DNA of 64,000 bases, taken from the NCBI GenBank assembly GCA_024710905.1, contig JANJTV010000085.1, positions 1 to 64,000 on the forward strand. Reading direction: 5' to 3'. The stretch comes from Anaerolineales bacterium (GTDB lineage: Bacteria > Chloroflexota > Anaerolineae > Anaerolineales > Villigracilaceae). Below the pieces are notes generated by a model. It saw nothing but the letters and a program-made list of their open reading frames with translations, was not told the DNA's origin and did not search any database. The position numbers and the translations under genes were made by a program. This document shows, one piece after another, positions 10,352 to 18,892 of the stretch (position 1 is its first letter; every line of letters begins with the position of its first letter).

Positions 10352-12619
10352 TTACTTGCGGCTCATGGCATCCATCACGGCCACGGCGGCCATCTGCACG
10401 ATGTCATTCACTTCATCGCCGGTTTGCAGTACATGCACCGGGGCACCCATCCCGAGCAGGATCGGCCCAATCGCTTTGGCATTCCCCAGCCGGCCAAGCA
10501 GTTTATAGGCAATATTGGCGCTTTCGAGTGAGGGGAAGACCAGCACATTGGCATCCTTGACCGCGCTGAAGGGGAAGCGCTCGTCAATGATCTCCGGAAC
10601 AACCGCCGTGTCAGCCTGCATTTCGCCATCAAAATTGTATTCCTTGCAGCGTTCGCGCACCAGGGTGACCGCCCTGCTGACCTTTTCGGAAAGCGGGTGC
10701 GGCGTGGAGCCGAAATTGGAAAACGACAGGAAGGCTACGCGCGGCTCAATCTCCAGTTGCTTGGCAAAGTTGGCTGCCAGGCAGGCGATCTCGGCCAGGT
10801 CTTCTGATGTTGGCTCAATGTTCACGGTTGCATCGGTGAACAGGTAGGTCTTGTCGTTGATGATCATGATGTACACACCGGCAGCCCGTTTGCTGCCCTT
10901 GGCGGTGTGGTGAATCTGCAAGGCCGGGCGGATGACTTCCGGGTACTCATAGGTCAGCCCTGCCACGAAAGCATCGGCTTCGCCCATTTTGACCATCATT
11001 GGCCCGAGCACATTGGGTTCACGAATTCTTTTTTCGGCCTGGCTGCGGGTAAGTCCCTTGCGCTGGCGAATCTGGTAATAGGCTTCCATGTACTTGCCCA
11101 TCTTATCGAAGCGGGTCGGGTCAACGATTTCCGGTTTGAAGGTCAGTCCGAGCAGTTTAATCTTCTCTTCGATGATTTCCGGGCGGCCAATCAGGATCGG
11201 TTTGGCAATGCCTTCATCCAGTACCTGGGCAGCAGCGCGGATGATCTTGGTCTCTTCACCTTCGCCAAAAGCCACTCGTTTGCTCGCTTTGCTGGCGCGG
11301 GCCTTGTTCATAATGAAGTAACGCACACGCTGGCCCTGTCCTTGCCGGTAGGCCAGTTGCTCGCGGTATTCGTCAATGTCAATCTTTTTGCGGGCGACAC
11401 CGGTTTGCATGGCCATTTCAGCGACAGCCGGGGCTTCCCAGAGCAACACGCGTGGGTCAAGCGGCTTGGGGATGATGTAATCCGGGCCGAGTTTCATGCT
11501 GTCGGCTCCGTAGGCGCGCAGGACGGAATCCGGCACATCTTCCTTGGCCAGGCGGGCCAGGGCCTGCGAGGCGGCGAACTTCATTTCCTCGTTAATGGCG
11601 CTGGCGCGGACATCCAGCGCGCCGCGGAAGATGAACGGGAAGCCAAGCACATTGTTGACCTGATTGGGGTAGTCCGAGCGGCCAGTGGCTACAATCGAAT
11701 CCGGGCGGGCTTCCTTGGCCAGTTCATATTTGATCTCCGGGTCAGGGTTGGCCATGGCAAAAATGATCGGGCGTTCAGCCATGCTCTTGACCATTTCAGG
11801 GGTCAGGATATTGGCCACGGACAAGCCGTAGAACACGTCCGCGCCTTTGACGGCGTCGGCCAGGGTACGGTGCCCCTTGTCTTCCACGGCCAGTTTTTCC
11901 TTGTATTTATTCATCCCCTCGGTGCGGCCCTTGTAAACCACGCCTTTGGTATCCACCAGCATGATGTTTTCGCGCTTCACCCCCCAGCGGATGGCCAGTT
12001 CGGCGCAGGAGACTGCCGAAGCCCCCGCACCGGAAATGACAATGCGAATGTCTTTATGTTCCTTGCCGACGATCTCCAGCGAATTGGCCAGCGCCGCCGA
12101 GGAGATGATGGCCGTGCCGTGCTGGTCATCATGGAATACCGGGATGTCGAGCATTTTCTTGAGTTCTTCTTCAATGTAGAAGCACTCGGGGGCCTTAATG
12201 TCTTCCAGGTTAATGCCACCAAAGGTTGGCGCAATGGCAGCCACCACTTTGATGATTTCGTCCGGGTCGTGGCTATTGACCTCGATATCGAACACGTCGA
12301 TATCGGCAAATTTTTTGAACAGCACACCCTTGCCTTCCATGACGGGCTTGCTGGCCAGCGCGCCGCGGTCCCCTAGGCCGAGGATGGCCGTTCCGTTCGA
12401 GATGACCGCCACCAGGTTGCCCTTGGATGTGTACTCGTAGGCCAGGCTTTGGTCTTTTTCAATTTCCAATACGGGGTGTGCCACGCCGGGCGAATAGGCC
12501 AGGCTCAGGTCGCGCTGGGTGTCCATCGGCTTGGTGGGCACAATAGCCACCTTGCCGGGTTTGCCCTTCAGACGGTGATATTCCAGGGCGTCTTCGCGGG
12601 TGATCGTAATCTTAGCCAT
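10352..12619 (-). CDS. maeB: NADP-type malic enzyme with C-terminal phosphotransacetylase-like domain
   Basis: Oxidatively decarboxylates malate to pyruvate. The first 420 residues or so form the malic enzyme ([46 protein letters not shown] nucleotide-binding loop). The C-terminal half (from about 430) resembles phosphate acetyl/butyryltransferase and in MaeB proteins acts as an allosteric acetyl-CoA-sensing domain. The ORF track starts at 12646, but the ATG at 12619 is correct: GGAGGACTC lies just upstream, giving 755 aa. This is the usual size for MaeB. The gene is a single unit with its own terminator. Confidence 0.94.
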   Translation of the reverse strand: MAKITITREDALEYHRLKGKPGKVAIVPTKPMDTQRDLSLAYSPGVAHPVLEIEKDQSLAYEYTSKGNLVAVISNGTAILGLGDRGALASKPVMEGKGVLFKKFADIDVFDIEVNSHDPDEIIKVVAAIAPTFGGINLEDIKAPECFYIEEELKKMLDIPVFHDDQHGTAIISSAALANSLEIVGKEHKDIRIVISGAGASAVSCAELAIRWGVKRENIMLVDTKGVVYKGRTEGMNKYKEKLAVEDKGHRTLADAVKGADVFYGLSVANILTPEMVKSMAERPIIFAMANPDPEIKYELAKEARPDSIVATGRSDYPNQVNNVLGFPFIFRGALDVRASAINEEMKFAASQALARLAKEDVPDSVLRAYGADSMKLGPDYIIPKPLDPRVLLWEAPAVAEMAMQTGVARKKIDIDEYREQLAYRQGQGQRVRYFIMNKARASKASKRVAFGEGEETKIIRAAAQVLDEGIAKPILIGRPEIIEEKIKLLGLTFKPEIVDPTRFDKMGKYMEAYYQIRQRKGLTRSQAEKRIREPNVLGPMMVKMGEADAFVAGLTYEYPEVIRPALQIHHTAKGSKRAAGVYIMIINDKTYLFTDATVNIEPTSEDLAEIACLAANFAKQLEIEPRVAFLSFSNFGSTPHPLSEKVSRAVTLVRERCKEYNFDGEMQADTAVVPEIIDERFPFSAVKDANVLVFPSLESANIAYKLLGRLGNAKAIGPILLGMGAPVHVLQTGDEVNDIVQMAAVAVMDAMSRK

Positions 12620-12756
12620 CAGGAGTCCTCCGAAACGGGTGTACAAGCATGTGCTACAACACGTTCATTAAAGCACAGGTTCGGGTTAAAGGATAGTTTA
12701 TTTTGTCACAAAAACAGGTGATGCCCATCCGGTGACTGAAATGTTAACTTTTCAGG

Positions 12757-12775
12757 TATAATATTAACAATTGTT
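12757..12775 (+). promoter_or_regulatory. -10 element and LexA-like box upstream of recX
   Basis: A perfect TATAAT (12757-12762) has only a weak -35 candidate (GTGACT, 19 bp upstream). The palindrome AACAATTGTT (12766-12775) sits at the expected start site. Its AAC-N4-GTT core matches the Gram-positive-type LexA consensus GAAC-N4-GTTC but lacks the outer G and C. Confidence 0.45.
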
Positions 12776-13066
12776 GTTCAACCCCGCCTGTGGGCGGTTG
12801 CAGCTCTGAAAACCTGGATATGTACTCGGATCGGCCTGCTCCAAACTTGCAGGCGCTTGTTAAAAAAATCACCTCCGTCATACGATTGAGGACGGGTCTA
12901 TACGCTGAACAGATTTCTTTTGTGGATGTAAACCAGTTGGTGTCTCACGGGGACATCTGAATCAGCCTACCTACCCTAATACGGGTTTTCCGTTAAATGG
13001 GGAGGATTCCAGCGACATGTTTTCACAGCCGCAGCCTGCCATGCAGGAGAGCGGCTGTGTCTTTTT
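12769..13066 (+). ncRNA. Structured leader or small RNA upstream of recX
   Basis: A predicted transcript of about 295 nt runs from the TATAAT promoter to the terminator. Visible helices are CCGCC-TGTG-GGCGG (12784-12797), GCCTGC/GCAGGC near 12834-12854 and GTGTC/GACAT near 12940-12955. There is also a long-range pairing of GAAAACCTG (12808-12816) with CGGGTTTTC (12982-12990). A second closing helix pairs GTTGC (12797-12801) with GCGAC (13012-13016). I could not match it to tmRNA, RNase P RNA, SRP RNA or a riboswitch class I know. It may be a recX-rny leader or an independent RNA. Confidence 0.45.
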
Positions 13067-13091
13067 AACAGTTGAGCCATGCCTAAGATAA
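13017..13091 (+). CDS. Putative 24-codon leader ORF overlapping recX
   Basis: The ORF begins ATG TTT TCA CAG, 11 nt after a GGGGAGG ribosome-binding site, runs through the terminator stem and ends at TAA inside the fifth codon of recX, in a different frame. Ribosomes translating it would unfold the terminator and deliver themselves to the recX start. It could also be chance; no homology is claimed. Confidence 0.3.
   Translation: MFSQPQPAMQESGCVFLTVEPCLR
13024..13066 (+). terminator. Intrinsic terminator immediately upstream of recX
   Basis: CACAGCCGC/GCGGCTGTG forms a 9-bp stem with an inner CCTGC-CAT-GCAGG stem, followed by TCTTTTT. It ends only 12 nt before the recX start codon, so it either ends an upstream RNA or acts as an attenuator. 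Confidence 0.85.
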
Positions 13092-13753
13092 CCGCCATCG
13101 AAGCCCAGAAGAAGAACCCCAACCGGGTGAGCATCTACCTGGACGATGCTTACGCTTTTGGGCTTTCACGGATTGTGGCAGCCTGGCTGCAAGTGGGGCA
13201 GGAACTCTCTGCAGAGAAGATCGCCCAATTACAGGCAGGTGACTCTCGTGAAGTGGCCATGCAAAAAGCCATGAATTTCCTCAGTTACCGGGCACGCTCG
13301 GTGCAGGAAGTGCGCCAGAACCTGCAAAAGCATGAGTTCAGTGAAGATGTGATTGAGGACACGATCCAAAAGTTGGAGCGTGCCGGGTTATTGAACGACA
13401 AAGAGTTTGCCCGCGCCTGGGTTGAGAACCGCAACACCTTTCGCCCGCGCAGCCGACGCGCCTTGGGCATGGAACTGCGCCGCAAGGGAATTGTCGAAGA
13501 AGACTACCAGCCCGTGCTGGCCAGCGATGTGGATGAAGAAGCGCTGGCCCTTCAGGCAGCCCAAAAATACGTCAGGCGGCTGCAAGGCCTGGACTGGCAG
13601 GACTTCCGCAACAAGCTGGGCGGCCACCTCGGGCGCAGGGGATTCTCCTATGACGTGATTGCGCCGGTCGTGCGCCAGGTCTGGGAGCAGAACAAGCCGT
13701 CAGGCAGCGGGCAAGACATCCAATCTACTATTAATGATGAGGACATGTTATGA
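13079..13753 (+). CDS. recX: Regulatory protein RecX
   Basis: RecX binds RecA and limits its filament activity. At 224 aa it has the expected three-helix repeat units (AMNFLSYRARSVQEVRQNL, RAGLLNDKEFARAWVENR, GFSYDVIAPVV). The start ATG has only a weak purine stretch upstream (GTTGAG), and the preceding terminator nearly abuts it. The stop overlaps the rny start in ATGA, so recX and rny are translationally coupled. recA itself, often the gene before recX, is not in this window. Confidence 0.9.
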   Translation: MPKITAIEAQKKNPNRVSIYLDDAYAFGLSRIVAAWLQVGQELSAEKIAQLQAGDSREVAMQKAMNFLSYRARSVQEVRQNLQKHEFSEDVIEDTIQKLERAGLLNDKEFARAWVENRNTFRPRSRRALGMELRRKGIVEEDYQPVLASDVDEEALALQAAQKYVRRLQGLDWQDFRNKLGGHLGRRGFSYDVIAPVVRQVWEQNKPSGSGQDIQSTINDEDML

Positions 13754-15285
13754 ACAATCCCTTAATCCCCCTGGTTTTAACCGGTCTGCTGGCCCTGGTG
13801 GTCGGTGTGGTCATTGGTTACCTGGTGAAACGCTACCAGGAAGAGCAGGTTCGCAAGCAGCAGGAAGGCCGCGCCAAAGGCATCATTGAAGAAGCCCAGG
13901 CTCGCGCCAAAACGGTGGAAGTGGAGGCCCGCGACAAGGCCCTGAAAATTGTGCAGGAAGCCGAGAAGGACATCAACCAGCGCCGCACTGACCTGAATCG
14001 TGATTTTGAACGCCTGGACCGCCGCCGAAGCGAGCTGGATGGCCGGGTGGAACGCCTGGAACAACGTGAACAGACGCTGAACAAGCGCCAGAGCACGGTT
14101 GATAAACGTGCCAATGAAATTGAAAAATTATATGAAGACCAGCTGGCCAAATTGCAACAGGTGGCTGAATTGCCCAAGGAAGAAGCCCGCCAGTTGCTGT
14201 TGAGCGAAGTGGAAAAAGAAGCGCGCGGCGATATGGCGCGCATCATCCGCCAGATCGAGGCCGAGGCGCGCGAAGAAGGCGAGAAACGCGCCCGCAAATT
14301 GATCGCGGAGGCCATCCAGCGGGTGGCTTCGGAGCATGTCTCTGAAGTGACCAGCTCGGTGGTGCCGCTGCCAAACGAAGAAATGAAGGGCCGCATTGTG
14401 GGCCGCAATGGCCGCAACATCCGCGCTTTTGAGCAGGCCGCCGGGGTGGACGTGATCGTGGATGACACTCCTGAAGCCGTTACCATCTCGTGTTTCGACT
14501 CGGTGCGCCGCGAGATTGCCCGCCGGGCGCTGACCCGCCTGACGGTGGACGGCCGCATTCATCCGGCCTATATTGAGAAAATCATTGAGGACGAAACCAA
14601 GGCTGTGGAAAAGATCATGGCCGAGGCGGGCGAACAGGCTGCTTTTGATGCCGGTGTGGCCGGGTTGCACCCGGAGATCCTGCGCATGATGGGCCGCCTG
14701 AAGTTCCGCACTTCGTACGGGCAAAATCAGCTGGCCCACGCCGTGGAAGTCTCCAAACTGGCGGGCATCCTGGCGGCGGAACTCGGCGCAAATGTGGAGC
14801 TTTCCAAGGCAGGCGGTTTCCTGCATGACATCGGCAAGGCCATGGACCACAACCAGGAAGGTACACATGCCGGGCTAGGCGCGGAATTCTGCAAACGCTA
14901 CGGTGTTCATCCCTCGGTGGTGAATGCGGTGGCTTCACACCACCATGAGGTAGACCAGGAAACAGTGGAAGCGGTGATTACCGAAGCCGCCGATGCCATC
15001 TCTGGTGCGCGGCCCGGTGCGCGGCGCGAAGACCTGGAAGCCTACATTAAGCGCATCCGCACCCTGGAGGAAATGGCCAACTCGTTCGAGGGTGTCAGTC
15101 AGAGTTACGCCATCCAGGCCGGGCGCGAAGTGCGCATCATTGTGCGCCCCGAGGATATTGACGACCTGGCCGCTGCCCGCCTGGCGCGCGATGTGGCCAA
15201 GAAGATTGAAGAAACGATGCAGTACCCCGGCCAGATTCGCGTCACGGTCATCCGCGAGACGCGCGCGGTGGATTACGCCAAATAA
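13750..15285 (+). CDS. rny: Ribonuclease Y
   Basis: Membrane-anchored endoribonuclease that starts mRNA decay. The 511-aa protein has an N-terminal transmembrane helix (about 4-24) and a long charged coiled coil (about 25-200). A KH domain follows (GRIVGRNGRNIRAFEQ), then an HD domain with HDIGKAMDH as its metal-binding signature. This is the full standard order and length. It overlaps recX by 4 bp and is followed by a short hypothetical gene. Confidence 0.97.
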   Translation: MNNPLIPLVLTGLLALVVGVVIGYLVKRYQEEQVRKQQEGRAKGIIEEAQARAKTVEVEARDKALKIVQEAEKDINQRRTDLNRDFERLDRRRSELDGRVERLEQREQTLNKRQSTVDKRANEIEKLYEDQLAKLQQVAELPKEEARQLLLSEVEKEARGDMARIIRQIEAEAREEGEKRARKLIAEAIQRVASEHVSEVTSSVVPLPNEEMKGRIVGRNGRNIRAFEQAAGVDVIVDDTPEAVTISCFDSVRREIARRALTRLTVDGRIHPAYIEKIIEDETKAVEKIMAEAGEQAAFDAGVAGLHPEILRMMGRLKFRTSYGQNQLAHAVEVSKLAGILAAELGANVELSKAGGFLHDIGKAMDHNQEGTHAGLGAEFCKRYGVHPSVVNAVASHHHEVDQETVEAVITEAADAISGARPGARREDLEAYIKRIRTLEEMANSFEGVSQSYAIQAGREVRIIVRPEDIDDLAAARLARDVAKKIEETMQYPGQIRVTVIRETRAVDYAK

Positions 15286-15287
15286 CG

Positions 15288-15575
15288 ATGGCGCTGACGC
15301 TTTACCTCGACCCGAATCACCCTGATGCGGGCAGCTGGATTGAAGCCGAATTAAAGGATATGACGGCTGGCTACGACCGGAAGTGGCTCAGCCCGCCCGA
15401 GGCGGTTCTACGCTTTGGGGAGGGCGTGCAATTACCGGTCTTACAAGACGGGCCAAAAACTGCCAGCGGGCAGGCCGCGCTGATGGATTTCCTGAAAGAG
15501 TACCGGAAATTTGTGGACGACTGGCGTTTGTTCCAGGGGGATTCGTGTTACATCCGCGAGGATGGGAGTTGTTAA
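15288..15575 (+). CDS. Hypothetical 95-aa protein
   Basis: A soluble 95-aa protein starting 2 nt after rny, so probably in the same transcript. The N-terminus (ALTLYLDPNHPDAGSWIEAEL) has a strand-then-helix look like glutaredoxin-type folds, but no CxxC redox motif follows. Two cysteines lie only at the C-terminal end. I do not recognise a family. A strong terminator follows. Confidence 0.65.
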   Translation: MALTLYLDPNHPDAGSWIEAELKDMTAGYDRKWLSPPEAVLRFGEGVQLPVLQDGPKTASGQAALMDFLKEYRKFVDDWRLFQGDSCYIREDGSC

Positions 15576-15579
15576 TTGA

Positions 15580-15608
15580 AATCGGGGCGGACATTGTCCG
15601 CCCCGATT
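15580..15608. terminator. Bidirectional terminator between convergent genes
   Basis: A perfect 14-bp inverted repeat (AATCGGGGCGGACA/TGTCCGCCCCGATT) lies between the stops of the rny operon and the MBL hydrolase gene. T-rich sequence on the + side supports termination of the rny operon. Confidence 0.85.
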
Positions 15609-15611
15609 GAT

Positions 15612-16250
15612 TTAATACCCTTGCACGAACGGGTTGGTATGTTTCTCGTCGCCGACGGTGGTTTTGTCACCATGGCCGGGCAACAGGACTGTTTCATCAG
15701 GCAGGGTGTAGACCTGTTCGCGGATGCTTTTCTCGAGGATTGGCCAGTCGCCGCCGGGCAGGTCGGTGCGGCCGACTGAACCGGCAAAAATCACATCGCC
15801 GCAAAAACACAGTTTTGATTCGGGGAAATAAAAGATGACATGGCCGGGTGTATGGCCTGGGGTGAAACGCACTTCGAGGGGATTTTTTCCCAACGTCATT
15901 TTTTGGCCGTGCTCGAGGTAAATGGTTGGTTCGGGGCCGGGGTCAATGGCCAGGCCAAACGCGCGGCCCCCACCGCCCGCCCGCCAGAGCACATGGTCGG
16001 CGGCGTGCAGGGCCACCAGCGGCAGCGGGTTCAGGGCGTCGGCAATGGCTGCCGCGCCGCCAATGTGGTCAAAGTGGGCATGGGTGTACCACAGGTGGCC
16101 AATCCGCCAGCCGCGTTTTTCGGCTTCGGCTAGGATTAAGTGACCGTCCCATGCCGGGTCAATCACGGCGGCCTCCCTGCTTTCGGGGTCGGCCAGCAGG
16201 TAGGCGTTGGTCTGTACCGGTCCTAATGTAAACTGGATGATTTCAAGCAT
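15612..16250 (-). CDS. MBL-fold metallohydrolase, glyoxalase II-like
   Basis: A 212-aa metallo-beta-lactamase-fold hydrolase. It carries the zinc motif HAHFDHIGG near residue 57, a later TPGHTPGH and FCGDVIFAGSVGRTDL. The pattern matches the short YcbL/GloB-like proteins that hydrolyse thioesters such as S-lactoylglutathione or related adducts; the true substrate is unknown. The start ATG overlaps the end of the MFS gene. TAGAAT lies 6 nt upstream in place of a Shine-Dalgarno. Confidence 0.88.
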   Translation of the reverse strand: MLEIIQFTLGPVQTNAYLLADPESREAAVIDPAWDGHLILAEAEKRGWRIGHLWYTHAHFDHIGGAAAIADALNPLPLVALHAADHVLWRAGGGGRAFGLAIDPGPEPTIYLEHGQKMTLGKNPLEVRFTPGHTPGHVIFYFPESKLCFCGDVIFAGSVGRTDLPGGDWPILEKSIREQVYTLPDETVLLPGHGDKTTVGDEKHTNPFVQGY

Positions 16251-17397
16251 GGGCTGATTCTACCCGGATTTGTTCCTGCGGCTGGGAGCGTGGGCCGAAA
16301 AAGAAAGTGATGGCAATGGTGACAGCCACCAGCCCGATGACCAGCGGGTAAATCAGCGCCGGGTCCTGTTCGTAGAGCCTGCCTGCCAGTAAGGGTCCAA
16401 GGATGATCGGCAGGGCGTTCACCGACTCGAACAGCCCAAAAGCCAACCCCATTTGCGTGGAGTGGATTAATCCGCGCACCTGGGCTGCACCGAGCGAGCG
16501 GGCCACCCTGAAGCCGCCCAGCAGGAAGTACCCGGCGGCGTACATCCAGACGCCCTGGCCCTGCCAGAGCAGCAGGGCAAAAACGGCCACACAGGCCTGG
16601 GCCAGCATGTACCCGATCCGCGCCGAGCCGATGCCGCCCAGCAGGATGCTGAGCACGGCGTTACCCAGCCCACCTGCCGAACTGATGATGCCGATCTCGC
16701 CGAAGGTCAATCCGCGCTCGTTTTGCAGGAAGTTGGGCGTAAGCGGCTGGCCGAGGTACAGGGCGAAGGTCACTGCGAAGGAAATCAACAGAAAGCCCAG
16801 GTAACGCTCATTGCGAAGCAACAACGGCGGGGGGGAGTCCGCATCGTGGCGTTCCACGGGCTGGCGATGCAATAAAAAGATGAACAGGTTGGAGAGCACA
16901 AACAAAACCAATGCCGCCCAGTAGACCGTGCGCAGGCCGAAGGTGTCGCCCAGCCAGCCGCCAATGAGCGGGCCAAAAATCAAACCGGCGTTAAAAAAAG
17001 AAGATGTGAAGGTCAGCACCCGCCCGACGCTGAGATGTCCGCTGGCGGCCGCTGCGTAGCTGGAGAGCGGCGAGGAGACAAAGGCCGTTAGCCCGTAGAG
17101 CAGGATGCCCGCGATGAAGACAGGCAGGTCGGTAGCCATGGCCATGGTGAAGGCTGAAAAAGCGCCGATGACCCAGGCCGTGCGGATGAGCGGGATGCGC
17201 CCGATTTTGTCGGCTAGGAACCCCGCCGGGGGATGGGCCACGGCCATGATCATGCCGAATGCGCCGAGGATGCCGCCAATGACGATTGGGCTGGCACCCA
17301 GGCTTTGAAGGTAGAGCGGGTTAAAGTTAAAAAACATGCCCTCGCCAATGCCCCATAGGAACAGGGCGGCGAACAGGAAGTACAGGTTGCGACTCAC
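16243..17397 (-). CDS. MFS transporter
   Basis: A 384-aa major facilitator with about 12 transmembrane helices. The family loop between helices 2 and 3 is visible as GFLADKIGRIPL. The start is GTG, whose GTGA overlaps the stop codon of the hydrolase gene upstream. It also overlaps the MBL hydrolase downstream by 8 bp, so the three genes form an overlapping string. The substrate cannot be predicted. Confidence 0.88.
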   Translation of the reverse strand: MSRNLYFLFAALFLWGIGEGMFFNFNPLYLQSLGASPIVIGGILGAFGMIMAVAHPPAGFLADKIGRIPLIRTAWVIGAFSAFTMAMATDLPVFIAGILLYGLTAFVSSPLSSYAAAASGHLSVGRVLTFTSSFFNAGLIFGPLIGGWLGDTFGLRTVYWAALVLFVLSNLFIFLLHRQPVERHDADSPPPLLLRNERYLGFLLISFAVTFALYLGQPLTPNFLQNERGLTFGEIGIISSAGGLGNAVLSILLGGIGSARIGYMLAQACVAVFALLLWQGQGVWMYAAGYFLLGGFRVARSLGAAQVRGLIHSTQMGLAFGLFESVNALPIILGPLLAGRLYEQDPALIYPLVIGLVAVTIAITFFFGPRSQPQEQIRVESAHA

Positions 17398-18185
17398 GGC
17401 TGGTTGGCCTCAACCTGTTGGATGAACTGGATGGCGGCCTGGAAGACTGTCTCGCGTTGGGCATCGCGGGGGAGCACATGCCCCGAACCGTGAATGAGTA
17501 ATTTTTGTTTTTGGGTTGCGCCAAGATGGGTGTAGATGTATTCCATGCTTTCCTGGCTGCCAAGCGGCAGGTAGTGGTCATCTGCGGAGTTAATCAGCAG
17601 GGTTGGTACGGTGATCTTTGGCAGGGCCTCGCGCAGGGATGCCAGCAGGCGTTTGAGCTGGCCAATGGCGCGGATGGGGTTGCGTGGGTAAGAGATGTGC
17701 TCCTGGAAAGCGGTTTTGTCGAACCAGCCCGTTCCTGGCGCTTCCGTACTTTTGGGCAGGTACGGCTTGAAGAATGCGATCTGGTCGGTGAAGTTGATCC
17801 GCCAGTCTTCCGGCAGTTCGTAGGGTGTGGCCATGGCAATCACCCCGCGCACCGGCAGGTAGGAGGCGGCCATTAACGAGAGCGAACCGCCCATTGAAAG
17901 CCCGCACAGGTAAATATGGTCCGCCACGCCGGAGAGCAAGTTGTAGCCGTCCTCCAGTGAGGCCATCCAGTCTTCGTAATGCGTGCGGGCCATGTCTGCG
18001 GGGAAGGTGGCATGCCCGGCCAGGCGTGGGCCGAGGCAGGTGAACCCGGCTTCGCGGTTCAAATAGTTGCCCATCCAGCGCATTTCTTTGGGCGTGCCGG
18101 TGAATCCGTGGGTCAGCAATACGCCAACCTTGCTTTTGCCGGGCAGGAAAAACGGTTCGGTAGTGGGGATGATTAAGTGAGTCAT
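17394..18185 (-). CDS. Alpha/beta hydrolase, carboxylesterase-like
   Basis: Serine hydrolase of about 263 aa, resembling bacterial carboxylesterase Est30/monoglyceride lipase. The oxyanion segment is LLTHGFTGTPKEM, the nucleophile elbow LCGLSMGGSLS, an Asp lies in NSADDHYLP, and the catalytic His is in HGSGHVLPRD. The ORF track begins at 18257, but that overlaps tag. The ATG at 18185 gives the natural N-terminus. It is coupled to the MFS gene by a 4-bp overlap. Confidence 0.88.
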   Translation of the reverse strand: MTHLIIPTTEPFFLPGKSKVGVLLTHGFTGTPKEMRWMGNYLNREAGFTCLGPRLAGHATFPADMARTHYEDWMASLEDGYNLLSGVADHIYLCGLSMGGSLSLMAASYLPVRGVIAMATPYELPEDWRINFTDQIAFFKPYLPKSTEAPGTGWFDKTAFQEHISYPRNPIRAIGQLKRLLASLREALPKITVPTLLINSADDHYLPLGSQESMEYIYTHLGATQKQKLLIHGSGHVLPRDAQRETVFQAAIQFIQQVEANQP

Positions 18186-18196
18186 GAGTTCGGGAG

Positions 18197-18748
18197 TTAT
18201 AGATTTGCGGTCATCCAGGCCGGGCGCAGGGCGGCAACGCGGGCATAAATGGGGCAATCCGGGGTGTGGGCGCCGGGCAGGTAGCCGGTGGACATCAGGA
18301 ATTCGCCGACAATCTCGCCGCCGGTGAACAGGAAGTGCTGTTTGAATAACTTTACCCAGCCGGGTTTATCAAGCGGGTGGTGGACCTTCAGCCAATTTTC
18401 AAATGAGCCGTGCGTTTGCTGGATGACCAGGATGCGCCGGGCGTTCTCAATGGCGGCGTTGACTTTCAGGCGGTTGCGGATGATGCCGGCGTCTGCCAGC
18501 AGGCGCGCGCGATCGGCCTCGCCATAGGTGGCCACTTTGTTAATGTCAAAGTTGTCATACGCGCGGCGGAAGTTGTCAGCTTTTTTCAGGATGGTAATCC
18601 ACGACAGCCCGGCCTGGTTAATTTCCAGCACCAGACGCTCAAAGAGCAGGTTATCGTCGTGGATCGGGAATCCGTATTGGGTGTCGTGGTAGCTGCGGTT
18701 GAAGGTGTCTTCGGGGTGCGAATTGCAATACTTACAGTAGGGATTCAT
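18197..18748 (-). CDS. tag: DNA-3-methyladenine glycosylase I
   Basis: Base-excision repair enzyme removing 3-methyladenine. The trimmed protein is 183 aa. It shows the Tag zinc-binding N-terminus (CKYC), YHDTQYGFPIHDD, the conserved LFERLVLEINQAGLSWITIL, and the C-terminal DCPIYARV with Cys completing the zinc site. The ATG at 18748 is chosen over the track's 18799 because the MNPYCKYC start fits the family. It sits 11 bp upstream of the hydrolase. Confidence 0.92.
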   Translation of the reverse strand: MNPYCKYCNSHPEDTFNRSYHDTQYGFPIHDDNLLFERLVLEINQAGLSWITILKKADNFRRAYDNFDINKVATYGEADRARLLADAGIIRNRLKVNAAIENARRILVIQQTHGSFENWLKVHHPLDKPGWVKLFKQHFLFTGGEIVGEFLMSTGYLPGAHTPDCPIYARVAALRPAWMTANL

Positions 18749-18840
18749 GGCAAGTCTTATTGAAAGGTGGTGGCCTAATTTTACACTACAGTTTTTCACC
18801 TTGCAGGGAGTCAGAACTGGCTGGGAATGGGAAATTAAAA

Positions 18841-18877
18841 AGAAAGGACGCGATAACCAATCAGCCGCGTCCTTTCT
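18841..18877 (-). terminator. Intrinsic terminator after the cytochrome gene
   Basis: AGAAAGGACGCG and CGCGTCCTTTCT form a 12-bp stem with a 13-nt loop. On the minus strand it is followed by TTTTTAATTT. It ends the NapC-like cytochrome transcript ahead of tag. Confidence 0.85.
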
Positions 18878-18892
18878 TTTGCTTCTATTTTT

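Larger units (their letters stand above)
12620..13078. other. Long non-coding interval between maeB and recX
   Basis: This 459-bp stretch has no ORF over 60 codons outside the first 100 bp. Its left part is the maeB leader. From about 12757 rightward it holds a TATAAT promoter, an AAC-N4-GTT palindrome, several hairpins, a long-range 9-bp pairing, a small ORF and an intrinsic terminator ahead of recX. See the individual entries. Confidence 0.8.

Noticed and set aside
10907-12376. 489-aa plus-strand ORF antisense to maeB
   Set aside because: Shadow frame of maeB; composition is Gly/His/Arg-rich with no domain, and the minus-strand frame is an unmistakable malic enzyme.
12769-13066. Identification of the recX leader as tmRNA, RNase P RNA or SRP RNA
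   Set aside because: None of the conserved sequences I know for those RNAs are present; it is left as unassigned structured RNA.
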